Below, in pieces: positions 36,348 through 45,220 of a DNA stretch of 64,000 nucleotides. A program made the translations under genes and the position numbers. This DNA comes from Rhizobium herbae (GTDB taxonomy: Bacteria > Pseudomonadota > Alphaproteobacteria > Rhizobiales > Rhizobiaceae): NCBI RefSeq assembly GCF_019511375.1, contig NZ_JAEUAO010000001.1, forward strand, positions 1,178,001 through 1,242,000, read 5' to 3'. Within the stretch, counting starts at the first letter, position 1. Every line of letters starts with the position of its first letter. The notes below the pieces were generated by a model. The model searched no databases, was not told the DNA's origin, and worked only from the letters and a program-made list of their open reading frames with translations.

Positions 36348-37367
36348 ATGAACCTCAAGGAGTTCGCAAGCCGGCTTGAACTCTCGCAGACGACGGTCAG
36401 CCGTGCGCTGAGCGGTTATCCCGAGGTCAAGCAGGCGACCCGGGAACGCGTGCTCAAGGCAGCGCTTGAATATGGCTACCGGCCGAACACCAGTGCGCTC
36501 GGTCTCGCCACCGGCCGCGTCGGGGCAATTGGCATCGTGCTCAAGGGCGGCGGCGAGTTCGGGCCGCATACGAGCGAGTTCATGGGCGGGCTTGGCGGGC
36601 GGCTGCAGCAGGAAGAGATCGACATCCTTGTCTCCACCGTCGAGTCCCAGGAAGCGGAACTGACCACCTATCGGCGGCTCGCCGCCAGCAAGCGCGTCGA
36701 TGCCGTCATCCTGCATTCGCCCTTCCGGGACGATCCGCGCATTGCCTTGCTCAATTCGCTGCGCCTGCCTTTCATCGTGCATGGTCGCACCAATTATGCC
36801 GGCAATTTCGGCTGGCTGGACATCGACAATTTCGGTGCCGTGCGTCAGGCGACCAGACATCTCATCGATATCGGCCATCGCCGCATTGCGCTTCTTAACG
36901 GCTATCGCGGCCGGATTTTTGCCGAGCACCGACAAGAGGGCTATCAGGCTGCGCTCAGCGAGCGCGGTATCGCGATCGACCCCGCCTTGACGGGCAACAG
37001 CGAATTCACCGACGAAATGGGGTTCCGGCTGATGCAGGGCTTCCTGAAACTTGACCGGAAGCCGACGGCGGTTGTCGCCGGTTCCATGATGTCGGCTCTG
37101 GGCGCGATGCGCGCCATCAGGATCGCCGGCATGAAGGTCGGCGAAGACATATCCCTCATCGCCCATGACGACGTCTTTCCGTATATCAGCCCCGACCACC
37201 TCGTACCGACGCTGTCGACCACGCGGTCCTCGATCCGTGCAGCGGGCGCACGGATCGGCGAGATGGTGCTGGAGCTGCTCCAGGGAACACCGGCCGAGAC
37301 CCTGCGCGAGGTTTGGCCGGTGGAACTGGTCATCCGCAACTCGACGGCTGCGGCAAGGACGAGCTGA
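36348..37367 (+). CDS. LacI-family transcriptional regulator, probable regulator of thuAB
   Basis: 339 aa with AGGAAA upstream. The N-terminal LacI helix-turn-helix is MNLKEFASRLELSQTTVSRA followed by the hinge helix (PNTSALGLATG). The ligand domain from residue 60 is a periplasmic-binding-protein-like fold. It ends 2 bases from the convergent thuB stop. A perfect LacI-type operator precedes thuA, so this protein is the likely repressor of thuAB, with trehalose or a related disaccharide as probable inducer (inference). Confidence 0.87.
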   Translation: MNLKEFASRLELSQTTVSRALSGYPEVKQATRERVLKAALEYGYRPNTSALGLATGRVGAIGIVLKGGGEFGPHTSEFMGGLGGRLQQEEIDILVSTVESQEAELTTYRRLAASKRVDAVILHSPFRDDPRIALLNSLRLPFIVHGRTNYAGNFGWLDIDNFGAVRQATRHLIDIGHRRIALLNGYRGRIFAEHRQEGYQAALSERGIAIDPALTGNSEFTDEMGFRLMQGFLKLDRKPTAVVAGSMMSALGAMRAIRIAGMKVGEDISLIAHDDVFPYISPDHLVPTLSTTRSSIRAAGARIGEMVLELLQGTPAETLREVWPVELVIRNSTAAARTS

Positions 37368-37369
37368 AT

Positions 37370-38421
37370 TTACACGGCCAGTTCGCGGCGCTCCCTTTCC
37401 GTCACGATCGCAAGATCGAGCAGCTTCTGCAACTCTGCGGCGTGACGGAAGCCTGGTTCTTCGGTTTTGCCGGCCGCGACCGCATTGATGAAGCGCTGGT
37501 AGTTGGTGAGCACGGTTCCGGCGTCGACCTCACGCCAGATGCCCTTCTCGACGTCCGTGCCGAGGCAGGCGCGCAGGGTCGCTCCATCCGGCGTGTCGAT
37601 CACCTCGATCGCTCCCTTGTCGCCATGCATGCGCAGCCGCAACTCGTTCAGATGCCCGGTCGCCCAGCGGCTGGCATGGATGACGCCGATGGCGCCATTG
37701 GAAAATTCAGCGGTCATGGTGAAGCTGTCATTGGCGTCGAGGTCGTATTCGCCGATGCGGTTGCCGGGCGCCTTGTCGAAGGTCTTCAGCCGCGCGAAGA
37801 TGTGTTCGATGTCGCTCGCTGCGCCGTAGCCGGCGAAATCGAGAATGTGGATGCCGACATCACCAAGGACGCCGTTCGAACCGTGTTTGGTCGACAGTCG
37901 CCAGAGCCACTGCGATTCCGTCGCCCAGTCACCCCAGGCCTTGGAGACCAGCCAGCTCTGCAGATAGGAGGCTTCGATGTGGCGCACGTTGCCGATCTCC
38001 CCCGCAAGCACCATCCGCCGCGCTTTCTGGACCTCGGCGACGTTCCGGTAAGTCAGGTTGACCATTGTCACCAGGCCGGACTTCTCGGCTGCAGTTGCCA
38101 TCTCCGCGGCCTTGGCATGGTTTTCCGCCAAGGGCTTCTCGCAGAAGACATGTTTGCCCGCCGCCAAAAGCTTCAGCGTCGTCGGATAATGGATATTGTC
38201 CGGCGTGACGTTGGCCACTGCGTCGAACCCGCCCCAGGCGATCGCCTCCTCGAGCGAGGTGAAGGTATTGGGGATCACATGGCGCAGCGCGAAGGCTTGC
38301 ACCCGGACAAGGTCGACATCGACCGCTGCCACCATCTCAACGCCCGCAATGGTCGCGAAGTTCATCGCATGGGTGTTGGCCATGCCGCCCGTGCCGAGAA
38401 TGAGAAGACGGACCGGCTTCA

Positions 38422-38425
<4 letters not shown>
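37370..38425 (-). CDS. thuB: Gfo/Idh/MocA oxidoreductase ThuB
   Basis: 351 aa. NAD(P)-binding start [20 protein letters not shown], conserved lysine in [13 protein letters not shown], and a C-terminal beta-sheet domain. Its start overlaps the thuA stop (ATGA). In Sinorhizobium and Agrobacterium ThuB is the dehydrogenase of the trehalose-utilisation pair and is thought to oxidise disaccharides such as trehalose, probably to 3-keto sugars. The transporter genes thuEFGK that usually precede it are missing here. Confidence 0.87.
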
Positions 38426-39207
<782 letters not shown>

Positions 39208-39247
39208 AGCCACTCCTCTTCCTCATCCCATCGATTAGCGCTCGATG

Positions 39248-39269
39248 AAATTGAAACCGCTTTCAATTT
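39248..39269 (-). promoter_or_regulatory. LacI-type operator upstream of thuAB
   Basis: AAATTGAAA-ccgc-TTTCAATTT, 9-bp arms with a 4-base centre. The core TTGAAACCGCTTTCAA is the typical LacI-family operator pattern. It lies 41 bases before the thuA start. Confidence 0.8.
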
Positions 39270-39326
39270 GAAGCGATAGAGCCAGTGTCGCGCTTTTGCA
39301 AGTGAAATTCCGGCTTCCCCAGCAGT

Positions 39327-39668
39327 TTAGTGAAAGGTGGATTTCGAGAAAAGATTTAGCACGACGACACCGGCCACGATCAGGACCAGCCCCAAAACGG
39401 CTGCAAAATCAAGCTTCTGGCCGAAGATCAAATAACCTGCGAGAGAGATCAGCACGATGCCGAGCCCGCTCCAGATGGCGTAGGCGATGCCGACCGGAAT
39501 AGCCCTTAGCGTATAGGACAGGAAATAGAAGGCGACGCCGTAGCAGACGACCATGACGAGCGTCGGCAGGAGCCTGGTAAAATGCTGGGCGGCCTGCATC
39601 GCCGAGGTGCCAAGCACCTCGAAAACGATGGCGAGCACGAGCATGGCATAAAGCATGGTGGGATTCAT
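39327..39668 (-). CDS. Small multidrug resistance (SMR) family efflux protein
   Basis: 113 aa from ATG 39668, with four transmembrane helices. The essential membrane glutamate lies in the first helix (LVLAIVFEVLGTSAMQAA), and the conserved SYTLRAIPVGIAYAIWSGLG stretch is present. It resembles EmrE/QacE-type proton-coupled exporters of cationic compounds, acting as a dimer. It follows the TetR gene on the same strand after 20 bases, forming a self-regulated efflux operon. Confidence 0.92.
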   Translation of the reverse strand: MNPTMLYAMLVLAIVFEVLGTSAMQAAQHFTRLLPTLVMVVCYGVAFYFLSYTLRAIPVGIAYAIWSGLGIVLISLAGYLIFGQKLDFAAVLGLVLIVAGVVVLNLFSKSTFH

Positions 39669-39688
39669 CTTGGCGCTCCGACGACCGG

Positions 39689-40249
39689 TTATTGCTGGGT
39701 AAGACTGACCAGGTGCGCCAGCATGTCGTGGCGCTTCGACTGTTCGATGTCGTGGCTCTTGAGCAAATCGGCCAGCCACAGGCCATCGGCGGCAAGCCGC
39801 GCAAGCAGACAGCCGGTCGAGGAATCGGTGCCGCCATGTTCACCGGCACGGTCCGCCACCCATTGCCGCCAGCGTGCCCGCAAATGCGGTTCGGACAGGA
39901 GCGCAATGGTCAGCACCTGCCAGCCCTGTGCGTCAGCCTCGTCCTGCAGAGAAAACACGCTGGACAGATAGGCGCGGGTAAAACGGCCTTGCGCGACGGG
40001 ATCGTTGCGCATTTCCGCGGCGATCGTCTGGTCGAGCTTGCCGATCAAGTCATCGAACAACCCGTCGAGCAACGCCATCTTGTTGGGAAAATGGTGCAGG
40101 AGCCCACCCTTGCTCACCCCGGCGGCTTGGGAGACCGCGTCCAGCGTCACGCCCGCCGCCCCCTGCTCGAAGGACAGGCGCGCGGCGACTTCCAGCAATT
40201 GCTGGCGAACGCGTCCGGGTTGTTTTCGGCGATGATGAGCGACAGACAT
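39689..40249 (-). CDS. TetR-family repressor of the SMR efflux gene
   Basis: 186 aa. N-terminal TetR helix-turn-helix (RLSFEQGAAGVTLDAVSQAAGVSKGGLLHHF, split by the recognition helix) and a C-terminal ligand domain of the kind found next to SMR pumps. A perfect 14-bp palindrome ACCGTC-tg-GACGGT begins 14 bases upstream of the start, a standard TetR autoregulatory site. Quaternary cations are likely inducers (inference). Confidence 0.9.
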   Translation of the reverse strand: MSVAHHRRKQPGRVRQQLLEVAARLSFEQGAAGVTLDAVSQAAGVSKGGLLHHFPNKMALLDGLFDDLIGKLDQTIAAEMRNDPVAQGRFTRAYLSSVFSLQDEADAQGWQVLTIALLSEPHLRARWRQWVADRAGEHGGTDSSTGCLLARLAADGLWLADLLKSHDIEQSKRHDMLAHLVSLTQQ

Positions 40250-40262
40250 GTCTTATAAAGAT

Positions 40263-40276
40263 ACCGTCTGGACGGT
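40263..40276 (-). promoter_or_regulatory. TetR operator of the SMR efflux operon
   Basis: ACCGTC-tg-GACGGT, a perfect palindrome with 6-bp arms in the TetR class pattern. It lies just upstream of the tetR start codon. Confidence 0.75.
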
Positions 40277-40402
40277 TTGTCAAGAAGAATGATGAAGCGC
40301 CTCCCAGGCGCGATCAATCGCCGCAACGCCGATGCTGCAGCGAAAATCATTGGAACGGAAAAGCCCACCACGCTAGGAGTGGCCGCGATCAGGAACGGTG
40401 CG

Positions 40403-40798
40403 ATGACAGACACGCAGACGGAAACGCTTTACAACGCCATCGGCGGCGACGGCACGGTGCGGGCGCTGACCCACAGGTTCTACGAGCTGATGGATACGCT
40501 ACCGGAGGCCGCCCGTTGTCGCGCCGTGCACCCGGCCGATCTCTCCGGCAGCGAAGAGAAATTCTACGAATATCTGACCGGCTGGCTCGGCGGGCCACCG
40601 CTCTATACCGACAAGCGCGGTCACCCCATGCTGAGACGGCGCCATTTTGTCGCAGAGATCGGGCCGCAGGAGCGCGACGAGTGGCTCCTCTGCTTCACCC
40701 GGGCGCTCGAGGAAACCGTATCGCATCCGCAGTTGCGATCAATCATCCTGGAGCCGGTGACACGGCTTGCCCACCATATGCAGAACAAGGACGAATGA
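40403..40798 (+). CDS. Group II truncated hemoglobin
   Basis: 131 aa from ATG 40403 (MTDTQTETLYNAIGGDGTVR), with AGGAA upstream; a longer in-frame start has no family sequence. Truncated-globin features: the phenylalanine pair region LTHRFYELMD, proximal His81 in HPMLRRRHFVAEIG, and Trp94 (position G8) characteristic of group II. It likely binds O2 or NO and handles nitrosative or oxidative stress. The DUF423 gene overlaps its stop, so the two are co-expressed. Confidence 0.9.
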   Translation: MTDTQTETLYNAIGGDGTVRALTHRFYELMDTLPEAARCRAVHPADLSGSEEKFYEYLTGWLGGPPLYTDKRGHPMLRRRHFVAEIGPQERDEWLLCFTRALEETVSHPQLRSIILEPVTRLAHHMQNKDE

Positions 40799-41169
40799 GC
40801 ATGCGGAACGGCCAGTTGCGCCCGGCAATCCTCTTCATTGCCGGTCTGATGGGACTGTTTGGCGTCGTCAGTGCCGCGGCTGCCTCGCACGGGGCCGATC
40901 CGCGGCTGCTCGGAGGTGCCTCGGCGATGTGCCTGGCGCATGCCCCTGCCCTCGTCGCTCTCTATGCAGCCTGGCCGATGATGCGGACCGCAGCGATTGC
41001 TGGACTGTTGCTTTCCGCCGGCACGGCGCTGTTTGCTGCAGACCTCACGACGCGACATTTTCTCGGCCACGGCCTCTTTCCGATGTCGGCACCAACGGGC
41101 GGTGGTCTGATGCTGCTCGGCTGGCTCGCGATTGCCGCCGGGGCGTTCTTCAAGCGCGCGGATACTTGA
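40795..41169 (+). CDS. DUF423 family membrane protein
   Basis: 124 aa. ATG 40795 overlaps the globin stop (ATGA) and has AAGGA upstream. Four transmembrane helices; the DUF423 pattern shows as the first-helix GLMGLFGVVSAAAASHG, then GASAMCLAHAPALVAL and a late FPMSAPTGGGLMLLGWLA. Function unknown across the family. Confidence 0.85.
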   Translation: MSMRNGQLRPAILFIAGLMGLFGVVSAAAASHGADPRLLGGASAMCLAHAPALVALYAAWPMMRTAAIAGLLLSAGTALFAADLTTRHFLGHGLFPMSAPTGGGLMLLGWLAIAAGAFFKRADT

Positions 41170-41196
41170 TTTAGCCATTACCCTGACAGACCGCGG

Positions 41197-41511
41197 TCAA
41201 GCGCCTTCGACGGCAGAAAACCCCTCGAATTTCGGCGGCCCGAGATACATCGTGCGGTTTTCGGCAGCGTTCTTGTGCGCGGCGCGAAAATTCTCCGACT
41301 TCGTCCAGGCGACAAAGGCGTCCCGGCTCTCCCAGATCGAACTCGACACGAACAGCGTATAGCCCTCGTCCGCGACGGTATCGCCACGCAGGAGCCGGAA
41401 TTCCTTGAAGCCCGGCACTTCCGCAAGGCTGGAATCGCGGCCCTTCCAGACGTTTTCGAATGCATCTTCGTGGCCGATGGCGATCTTGAACCTGTTCATG
41501 GCAAAATACAT
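41197..41511 (-). CDS. hmuQ: IsdG-family heme-degrading monooxygenase HmuQ
   Basis: 104 aa from ATG 41511 with AAAGGA upstream. An ABM ferredoxin-like fold. The heme-oxygenase residues of the IsdG family are at matching spacing: Asn6 (MYFAMNRF), Trp69 (DAFVAWTKS) and His79 (FRAAHKNA). It opens the heme ring to release iron after uptake by HmuTUV. It is the last gene of a minus-strand operon with an 89-aa protein and a DUF2325 protein, and an iron-responsive motif lies at the head of that operon. Confidence 0.85.
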   Translation of the reverse strand: MYFAMNRFKIAIGHEDAFENVWKGRDSSLAEVPGFKEFRLLRGDTVADEGYTLFVSSSIWESRDAFVAWTKSENFRAAHKNAAENRTMYLGPPKFEGFSAVEGA

Positions 41512-41522
41512 CAGGTGTCCTT

Positions 41523-41792
41523 TCAAGCTCTGCCCTTCGCACGTGTGCCAGTGGCAACGCTCGACGGAAATGGCAGAATATTGTCCCTCCGCTTAGGCGC
41601 AACCCCGAATGCGTTGCGCGCCCGCGGACGCGACTGCCAGACAGGAAATGCCGTGACATTCGAGTTGTCTTCAAGCACCTGCGCCCGATTGGACAGGAGT
41701 TCGTAGAGTTCAGGGACCATCCCGTCGCCGATGTGCGACGCCAGTTTGTGCAGCCCGATCATCGTGAACTGATCGGGGCGATCGTTTTTCAT
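41523..41792 (-). CDS. Conserved-looking small protein of unknown function in the hmuQ operon
   Basis: 89 aa from ATG 41792, preceded by GGAG at 6 bases; the frame is open further upstream without a good start. No membrane segment or signal peptide. It begins MKNDRPDQFTMIGLHKLASH and has a basic C-terminus (RRDNILPFPSSVATGTRAKG). It ends 11 bases before hmuQ, so the two are probably co-translated. I do not recognise the family; context suggests an iron- or heme-related accessory role. Confidence 0.65.
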   Translation of the reverse strand: MKNDRPDQFTMIGLHKLASHIGDGMVPELYELLSNRAQVLEDNSNVTAFPVWQSRPRARNAFGVAPKRRDNILPFPSSVATGTRAKGRA

Positions 41793-41848
41793 CTTCGTCT
41801 CCGTAGGACCGGACGCGCAAAATGGCACTGGAAATCGAACTTTGGCGA

Positions 41849-42268
41849 TCAGCCGGCGTTGTTCCGGCTCGCCTTCAGGTCCAGAAACGCCCGCTCCAGG
41901 CTCGACTTGCTGCCATTGCGAAGCGGCACGAAGGCCTTGCCCCACTTCTTGCAGCCGGTCTTCACCCGGAGGCACGCATCATGGCTGATACAGTCGATCG
42001 GGCAGAACACGCAGTCGACCGAGGGCAGGATATTGTCGATGCGCGAGACCGCCTCGCGCAAACCGCCATCGTGATGGATCAGTTCGGCCCCATGGGAGCT
42101 GGCGATCTCACGCAAATGCGCCACCTGGCAGTCACGCCCGCCGACATAGAGGAAGCTGCGGCCCTCGAGTTTCGATGTCTGCGTGTCGGCAAAGGATTGT
42201 GCATTCCGCGCTTCGGCCTGCCGGTTTTGCTTCTGCTTCGGCTTGAGCTGATGCCGTTTGTCACCCAT
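41849..42268 (-). CDS. DUF2325 domain protein
   Basis: 139 aa from ATG 42268 with GGAG upstream. After a basic N-terminal 35 residues comes the DUF2325 domain: FLYVGGRDCQVAHLREI, GAELIHHDGGL, a CVFCPIDCISHDAC cysteine cluster and KKWGKAFVPLR. Six cysteines (47, 86, 89, 93, 99, 106) could bind a metal or a redox cofactor. Function is not known. Location at the head of the hmuQ operon and behind an iron-responsive motif suggests it is made under iron limitation. Confidence 0.8.
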   Translation of the reverse strand: MGDKRHQLKPKQKQNRQAEARNAQSFADTQTSKLEGRSFLYVGGRDCQVAHLREIASSHGAELIHHDGGLREAVSRIDNILPSVDCVFCPIDCISHDACLRVKTGCKKWGKAFVPLRNGSKSSLERAFLDLKASRNNAG

Positions 42269-42355
42269 GTCAGTCTCCGCTTTTTCTCGCAATCGCCGTC
42301 CGGCTGGTTGTGGGTGGACCCTATTTTACGTGTTAAAAAGTGTAAAGCATAAAGA

Positions 42356-42370
42356 TGAGTTTTTTCCTCA
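42356..42370. promoter_or_regulatory. Iron-responsive (RirA/IRO-type) motif upstream of the DUF2325-hmuQ operon
   Basis: TGA-N9-TCA, the motif reported for RirA-regulated rhizobial iron genes. It lies in AT-rich sequence 88 bases before the DUF2325 start and just past the tonB stop. The wider dyad ATGAG/CTCAT supports a dimer site. A TGA-N9-TCA match alone is expected about once per 4 kb, so position is the main support. Confidence 0.6.
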
Positions 42371-42388
42371 TATTTTTACGGATGCATG

Positions 42389-43306
42389 CTAACGGCCGAA
42401 TTGCAGCGGAAGCGTAAAAGGCCAACTGCTTCGGTTGGCGCCCTCCGGAATTTTCGGAAACGGCGCGGCACGGCGCACCGCATTTGTGGCGGCCTCATCA
42501 AGGACCGGCGAGCCGGAGCTTTGGATGATTCTGATGGCGCCCACGTCGCCACCGGACGAAATCGTGAAAGCCACCGTCACCGTTCCCGTCACGCCGGCAC
42601 GATCGGCCGACTTGGGGTACCGGAAATGACGGTTAACTTTGGCCCGGATTTTGCCGGAATAGCGCGTTTCCGCCGCGTTGCCGAGCATTTGCGATCTCTT
42701 GCCCGTTTTGCCGGAGTTAGCGCTTGCAACGGCATTCTCCACGCCGTCGGCTTGTCCTTTGTCGACCGATGCTTTCTGCTTGCCCGCGTCACCAGCCTGC
42801 TTTCTGGTGACCTCTTTCTTTTTAGGCTTTTCCTTTTCCGGCTTTCTCTTCGGCTCGGGCCTCTTTTCCGGTTCCGGCTTAGGCTCGTTCGGCTTTTCTT
42901 CGGGAACCACCGTCTCTACCGGCGCGACTGTCGCGGTCACCTCGGGCTGCTCCGCAGCGACCGGCGGAATGTCCTCTGCCGGAAGGATCACGTCGGCTTC
43001 CGTCGGCACGATGTCGCTCGTGGCTTCGGTCGCCACTTCGGATTGCACCGGTGCGACTTCCGCCACCTCGGAAGGTTTGACCTCCTCGGGCTCGACCTGC
43101 TCCGGCTCCATCGCCTCGGTCGGATCGCCCGCCTGGATCGTTTGCTCGAAAGCGTTGCCGAGAACCGCGACCTCCATCGCTTCGCCGCCGGCGACCAAAG
43201 ACGGTTCGAACGGCTCTTCGCCCGGCTCAAACAGCTTGGCAACGCCCGCATGCGCCAGCAGCGAGAGGACGATGGCCCCGGTCCATTTTACCGTATTGTT
43301 CATCAC
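42389..43306 (-). CDS. tonB: TonB energy-transducing protein
   Basis: 305 aa. One N-terminal membrane helix (WTGAIVLSLLAHAGVAKLF), a long Pro/Glu/Lys-rich periplasmic spacer (about residues 35-200) and a C-terminal TonB domain with RYPKSADRAGVTGTVTVAF and LDEAATNAVRRAAPFPKIP. It transmits proton-motive force to outer-membrane heme/siderophore receptors. In R. leguminosarum tonB is likewise divergent from hmuPSTUV. No outer-membrane receptor or exbBD is in this window. Confidence 0.92.
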   Translation of the reverse strand: MMNNTVKWTGAIVLSLLAHAGVAKLFEPGEEPFEPSLVAGGEAMEVAVLGNAFEQTIQAGDPTEAMEPEQVEPEEVKPSEVAEVAPVQSEVATEATSDIVPTEADVILPAEDIPPVAAEQPEVTATVAPVETVVPEEKPNEPKPEPEKRPEPKRKPEKEKPKKKEVTRKQAGDAGKQKASVDKGQADGVENAVASANSGKTGKRSQMLGNAAETRYSGKIRAKVNRHFRYPKSADRAGVTGTVTVAFTISSGGDVGAIRIIQSSGSPVLDEAATNAVRRAAPFPKIPEGANRSSWPFTLPLQFGR

Positions 43307-43328
43307 GGAAACCGACGCAAAATGCGCC

Positions 43329-43766
43329 TCAGCCCTTCAACTCGACGGATGACTTCGACCCGGTTTTCAGCACCTTCATGCATGCATCGCTGGCGAGGCC
43401 CTCGCCGTCGCAGACCGGAGCGTCGTTGATCAGAAGGCTCTTTACGGCCTCGCACCTGGTTCCGGAAAGATCGAACTGGCGGACCTTGGTCTTGCCTGCC
43501 GGCAGATCGCGGAAATCGAGAACCGCCATGCGTTCGACCAGTCCCTTTTGATCGAAAAGCACGAATTCGAAGGACACTTTGGAGAGCGATTGCGCCAAGC
43601 CGTTGCCGGCCACGAATGTCAGCTTGCAGCCTTTGTCCGACGATGCCAGCTCGTTGATCTCAACCGTGAGATTGCCGGATGTCCCGGTATCCTGCGCCAG
43701 AGCGCCCGCGCCCGGATAGCACGCGAGCGTCAAGGCCAAGAGCAGCAGTCGGTCGAATTTCATCAT
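43329..43766 (-). CDS. Periplasmic protein of unknown function upstream of tonB
   Basis: 145 aa. Signal peptide MMKFDRLLLLALTLACYPGA cleaved around ALA, then TSGNLTVEINELASSDKGCKLTF. It has four cysteines in the mature part (KGCKL, TRCEAV, PVCDGEG, DACMKV), which could form two disulfides. It ends 22 bases before tonB, so the two form one transcript. Family not recognised; a role in TonB-dependent uptake is suggested only by position. Confidence 0.75.
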   Translation of the reverse strand: MMKFDRLLLLALTLACYPGAGALAQDTGTSGNLTVEINELASSDKGCKLTFVAGNGLAQSLSKVSFEFVLFDQKGLVERMAVLDFRDLPAGKTKVRQFDLSGTRCEAVKSLLINDAPVCDGEGLASDACMKVLKTGSKSSVELKG

Positions 43767-43876
43767 TGTCTATCCACCCTCATCATTCGGTATCGCGGCC
43801 GCAGACGCGTCGAAAGAATTCAACCCGGCAATTAAACTTGACCAGCAGAATCCTGTATTGCGTCCTTAATAAAAGA

Positions 43877-43891
43877 TGAGTAAAGAAGTCA
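43877..43891. promoter_or_regulatory. Iron-responsive (RirA/IRO-type) motif upstream of hmuP
   Basis: TGA-N9-TCA between the divergent tonB and hmu operons, 80 bases before hmuP. It could control either or both. Confidence 0.6.
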
Positions 43892-43970
43892 AGATACCAA
43901 TCACGATGACCCGGCTGGAGAAAGGGAGCAATCCCCCCTTTTCAGCCCCCATGATCATGGCAGGAAGCCT

Positions 43971-44144
43971 GTGACACCGAACCAATCAGATGCTGTGCCG
44001 GCTTTCCCACCGGCCGGCCAGACGCAACGCATCGTCGAAAGCCGCGACTTGTTCCGCGGCGAGAGCGAAATCCTGATCTCGCATGACGGCTCCATCTACC
44101 GCATGAAAATTACCCGTCAGGGCAAATTGATACTGAACAAATAG
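43971..44144 (+). CDS. hmuP: Hemin uptake regulator HmuP (HemP family)
   Basis: 57 aa from a GTG at 43971 with AGGAAG directly upstream; no in-frame ATG is available. The C-terminal 40 residues carry the HemP signature: RIVESRDLFRGESEILISHD, then IYRMKITRQGKLILNK. In rhizobia HmuP is needed for expression of heme-uptake genes or their receptor. It precedes hmuS by 9 bases. Confidence 0.88.
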   Translation: MTPNQSDAVPAFPPAGQTQRIVESRDLFRGESEILISHDGSIYRMKITRQGKLILNK

Positions 44145-44153
44145 GCAATCTCC

Positions 44154-45209
44154 ATGACCCAAACGCCCCGTCCGACTCCGTCCGAAATTCGCGCCTACCG
44201 GGCAGCCAACCCGAAAATGCGTGAGCGCGATATCGCCGCCCACCTGGGCATTTCGGAAGCAGCTCTCGTTGCCGCCGAATGCGGCCTGACCGCCACCCGC
44301 ATCGATGGCGACGCCAACCGTTTCCTCGAGCGCGCCGCTGAACTCGGCGAGGTCATGGCGCTGACCCGCAACGAAAGCGCGGTGCACGAGAAAATCGGCG
44401 TGTTCGAGAACATCACCCCCGGCAAACATGCCTCTATCGTACTGGGCGAGAATATCGATCTGCGCATTTTCCCCGGCGTCTGGGCGCACGGCTTTGCCGT
44501 GACCAAAACCGATGGCGACACCGTGCGCCACAGCCTGCAGTTCTTCGACAGGCAGGGAACCGCAGTCCACAAGATCCACCTGCGCACACGCTCCAACCTC
44601 GAGGCATACAAGAGCATCGTCGATGACTTCCGGTTGGAGGACCAGTCGCAGGAATTTGTTGTCGGGGCCGCTGCTGAAAGCATCGAAACAGATCTCGGGC
44701 AGGTGGATGTCGCCGTGCTGCGCGACGAATGGAGCAGGATGACGGATACGCATCAGTTCCACGGTCTGCTGCGTAAGCTCAAGCTCGGCCGCCGGCAGGC
44801 GCTGCAATCGATCGGCGAGGATTTCGCCTGGAAACTGCATCCGCAGGCCGTGGAGGAGATGATGCGCGAATCCGCCCGCGTGGAGCTGCCGATCATGTGC
44901 TTCGTCGGCAATCAGGGCGTCATCCAGATCCATTCCGGACTGCTCGCCAACATCCAGACGATAGGCCCCTGGCTCAACGTCATGGACCCGACCTTCCACC
45001 TGCACCTGCGCCTGGACCACCTGGCGGAAATCTGGGCCGTTCGCAAGCCGACGGCTGACGGCCATGTGACTTCGCTGGAAGCGCTCGACGCCAGGGGCGA
45101 AATGGTCATCCAGTTCTTCGGCAAGCGCAAGGAAGGCTTCGCCGAGCGACCGGAATGGCGCTCGATCATGGAAAGCCTCGCCCGGCTCGACATCACCGCG
45201 GCGGCGTGA
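44154..45209 (+). CDS. hmuS: Hemin-degrading/hemin transport factor HmuS
   Basis: 351 aa with two HemS/ChuX-type repeats: NESAVHEKIGVFENITPGKH in the first half, and in the second the PIMCFVGNQGVIQIHSGLLA region followed by NVMDPTFHLHLRLDHLAEIW. It is a cytoplasmic protein that receives heme from the importer, for storage, transfer or release of iron. It sits between hmuP and hmuT as in other rhizobia. Confidence 0.93.
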   Translation: MTQTPRPTPSEIRAYRAANPKMRERDIAAHLGISEAALVAAECGLTATRIDGDANRFLERAAELGEVMALTRNESAVHEKIGVFENITPGKHASIVLGENIDLRIFPGVWAHGFAVTKTDGDTVRHSLQFFDRQGTAVHKIHLRTRSNLEAYKSIVDDFRLEDQSQEFVVGAAAESIETDLGQVDVAVLRDEWSRMTDTHQFHGLLRKLKLGRRQALQSIGEDFAWKLHPQAVEEMMRESARVELPIMCFVGNQGVIQIHSGLLANIQTIGPWLNVMDPTFHLHLRLDHLAEIWAVRKPTADGHVTSLEALDARGEMVIQFFGKRKEGFAERPEWRSIMESLARLDITAAA

Positions 45210-45220
45210 AGGATCCCGAG

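Noticed and set aside
42340-42388. Terminator after tonB formed by ATGAG/CTCAT with neighbouring T and A runs
   Set aside because: The stem is only 5 bp and AT-rich; the position before an hmuQ operon favours an iron-responsive site, though both roles cannot be excluded.
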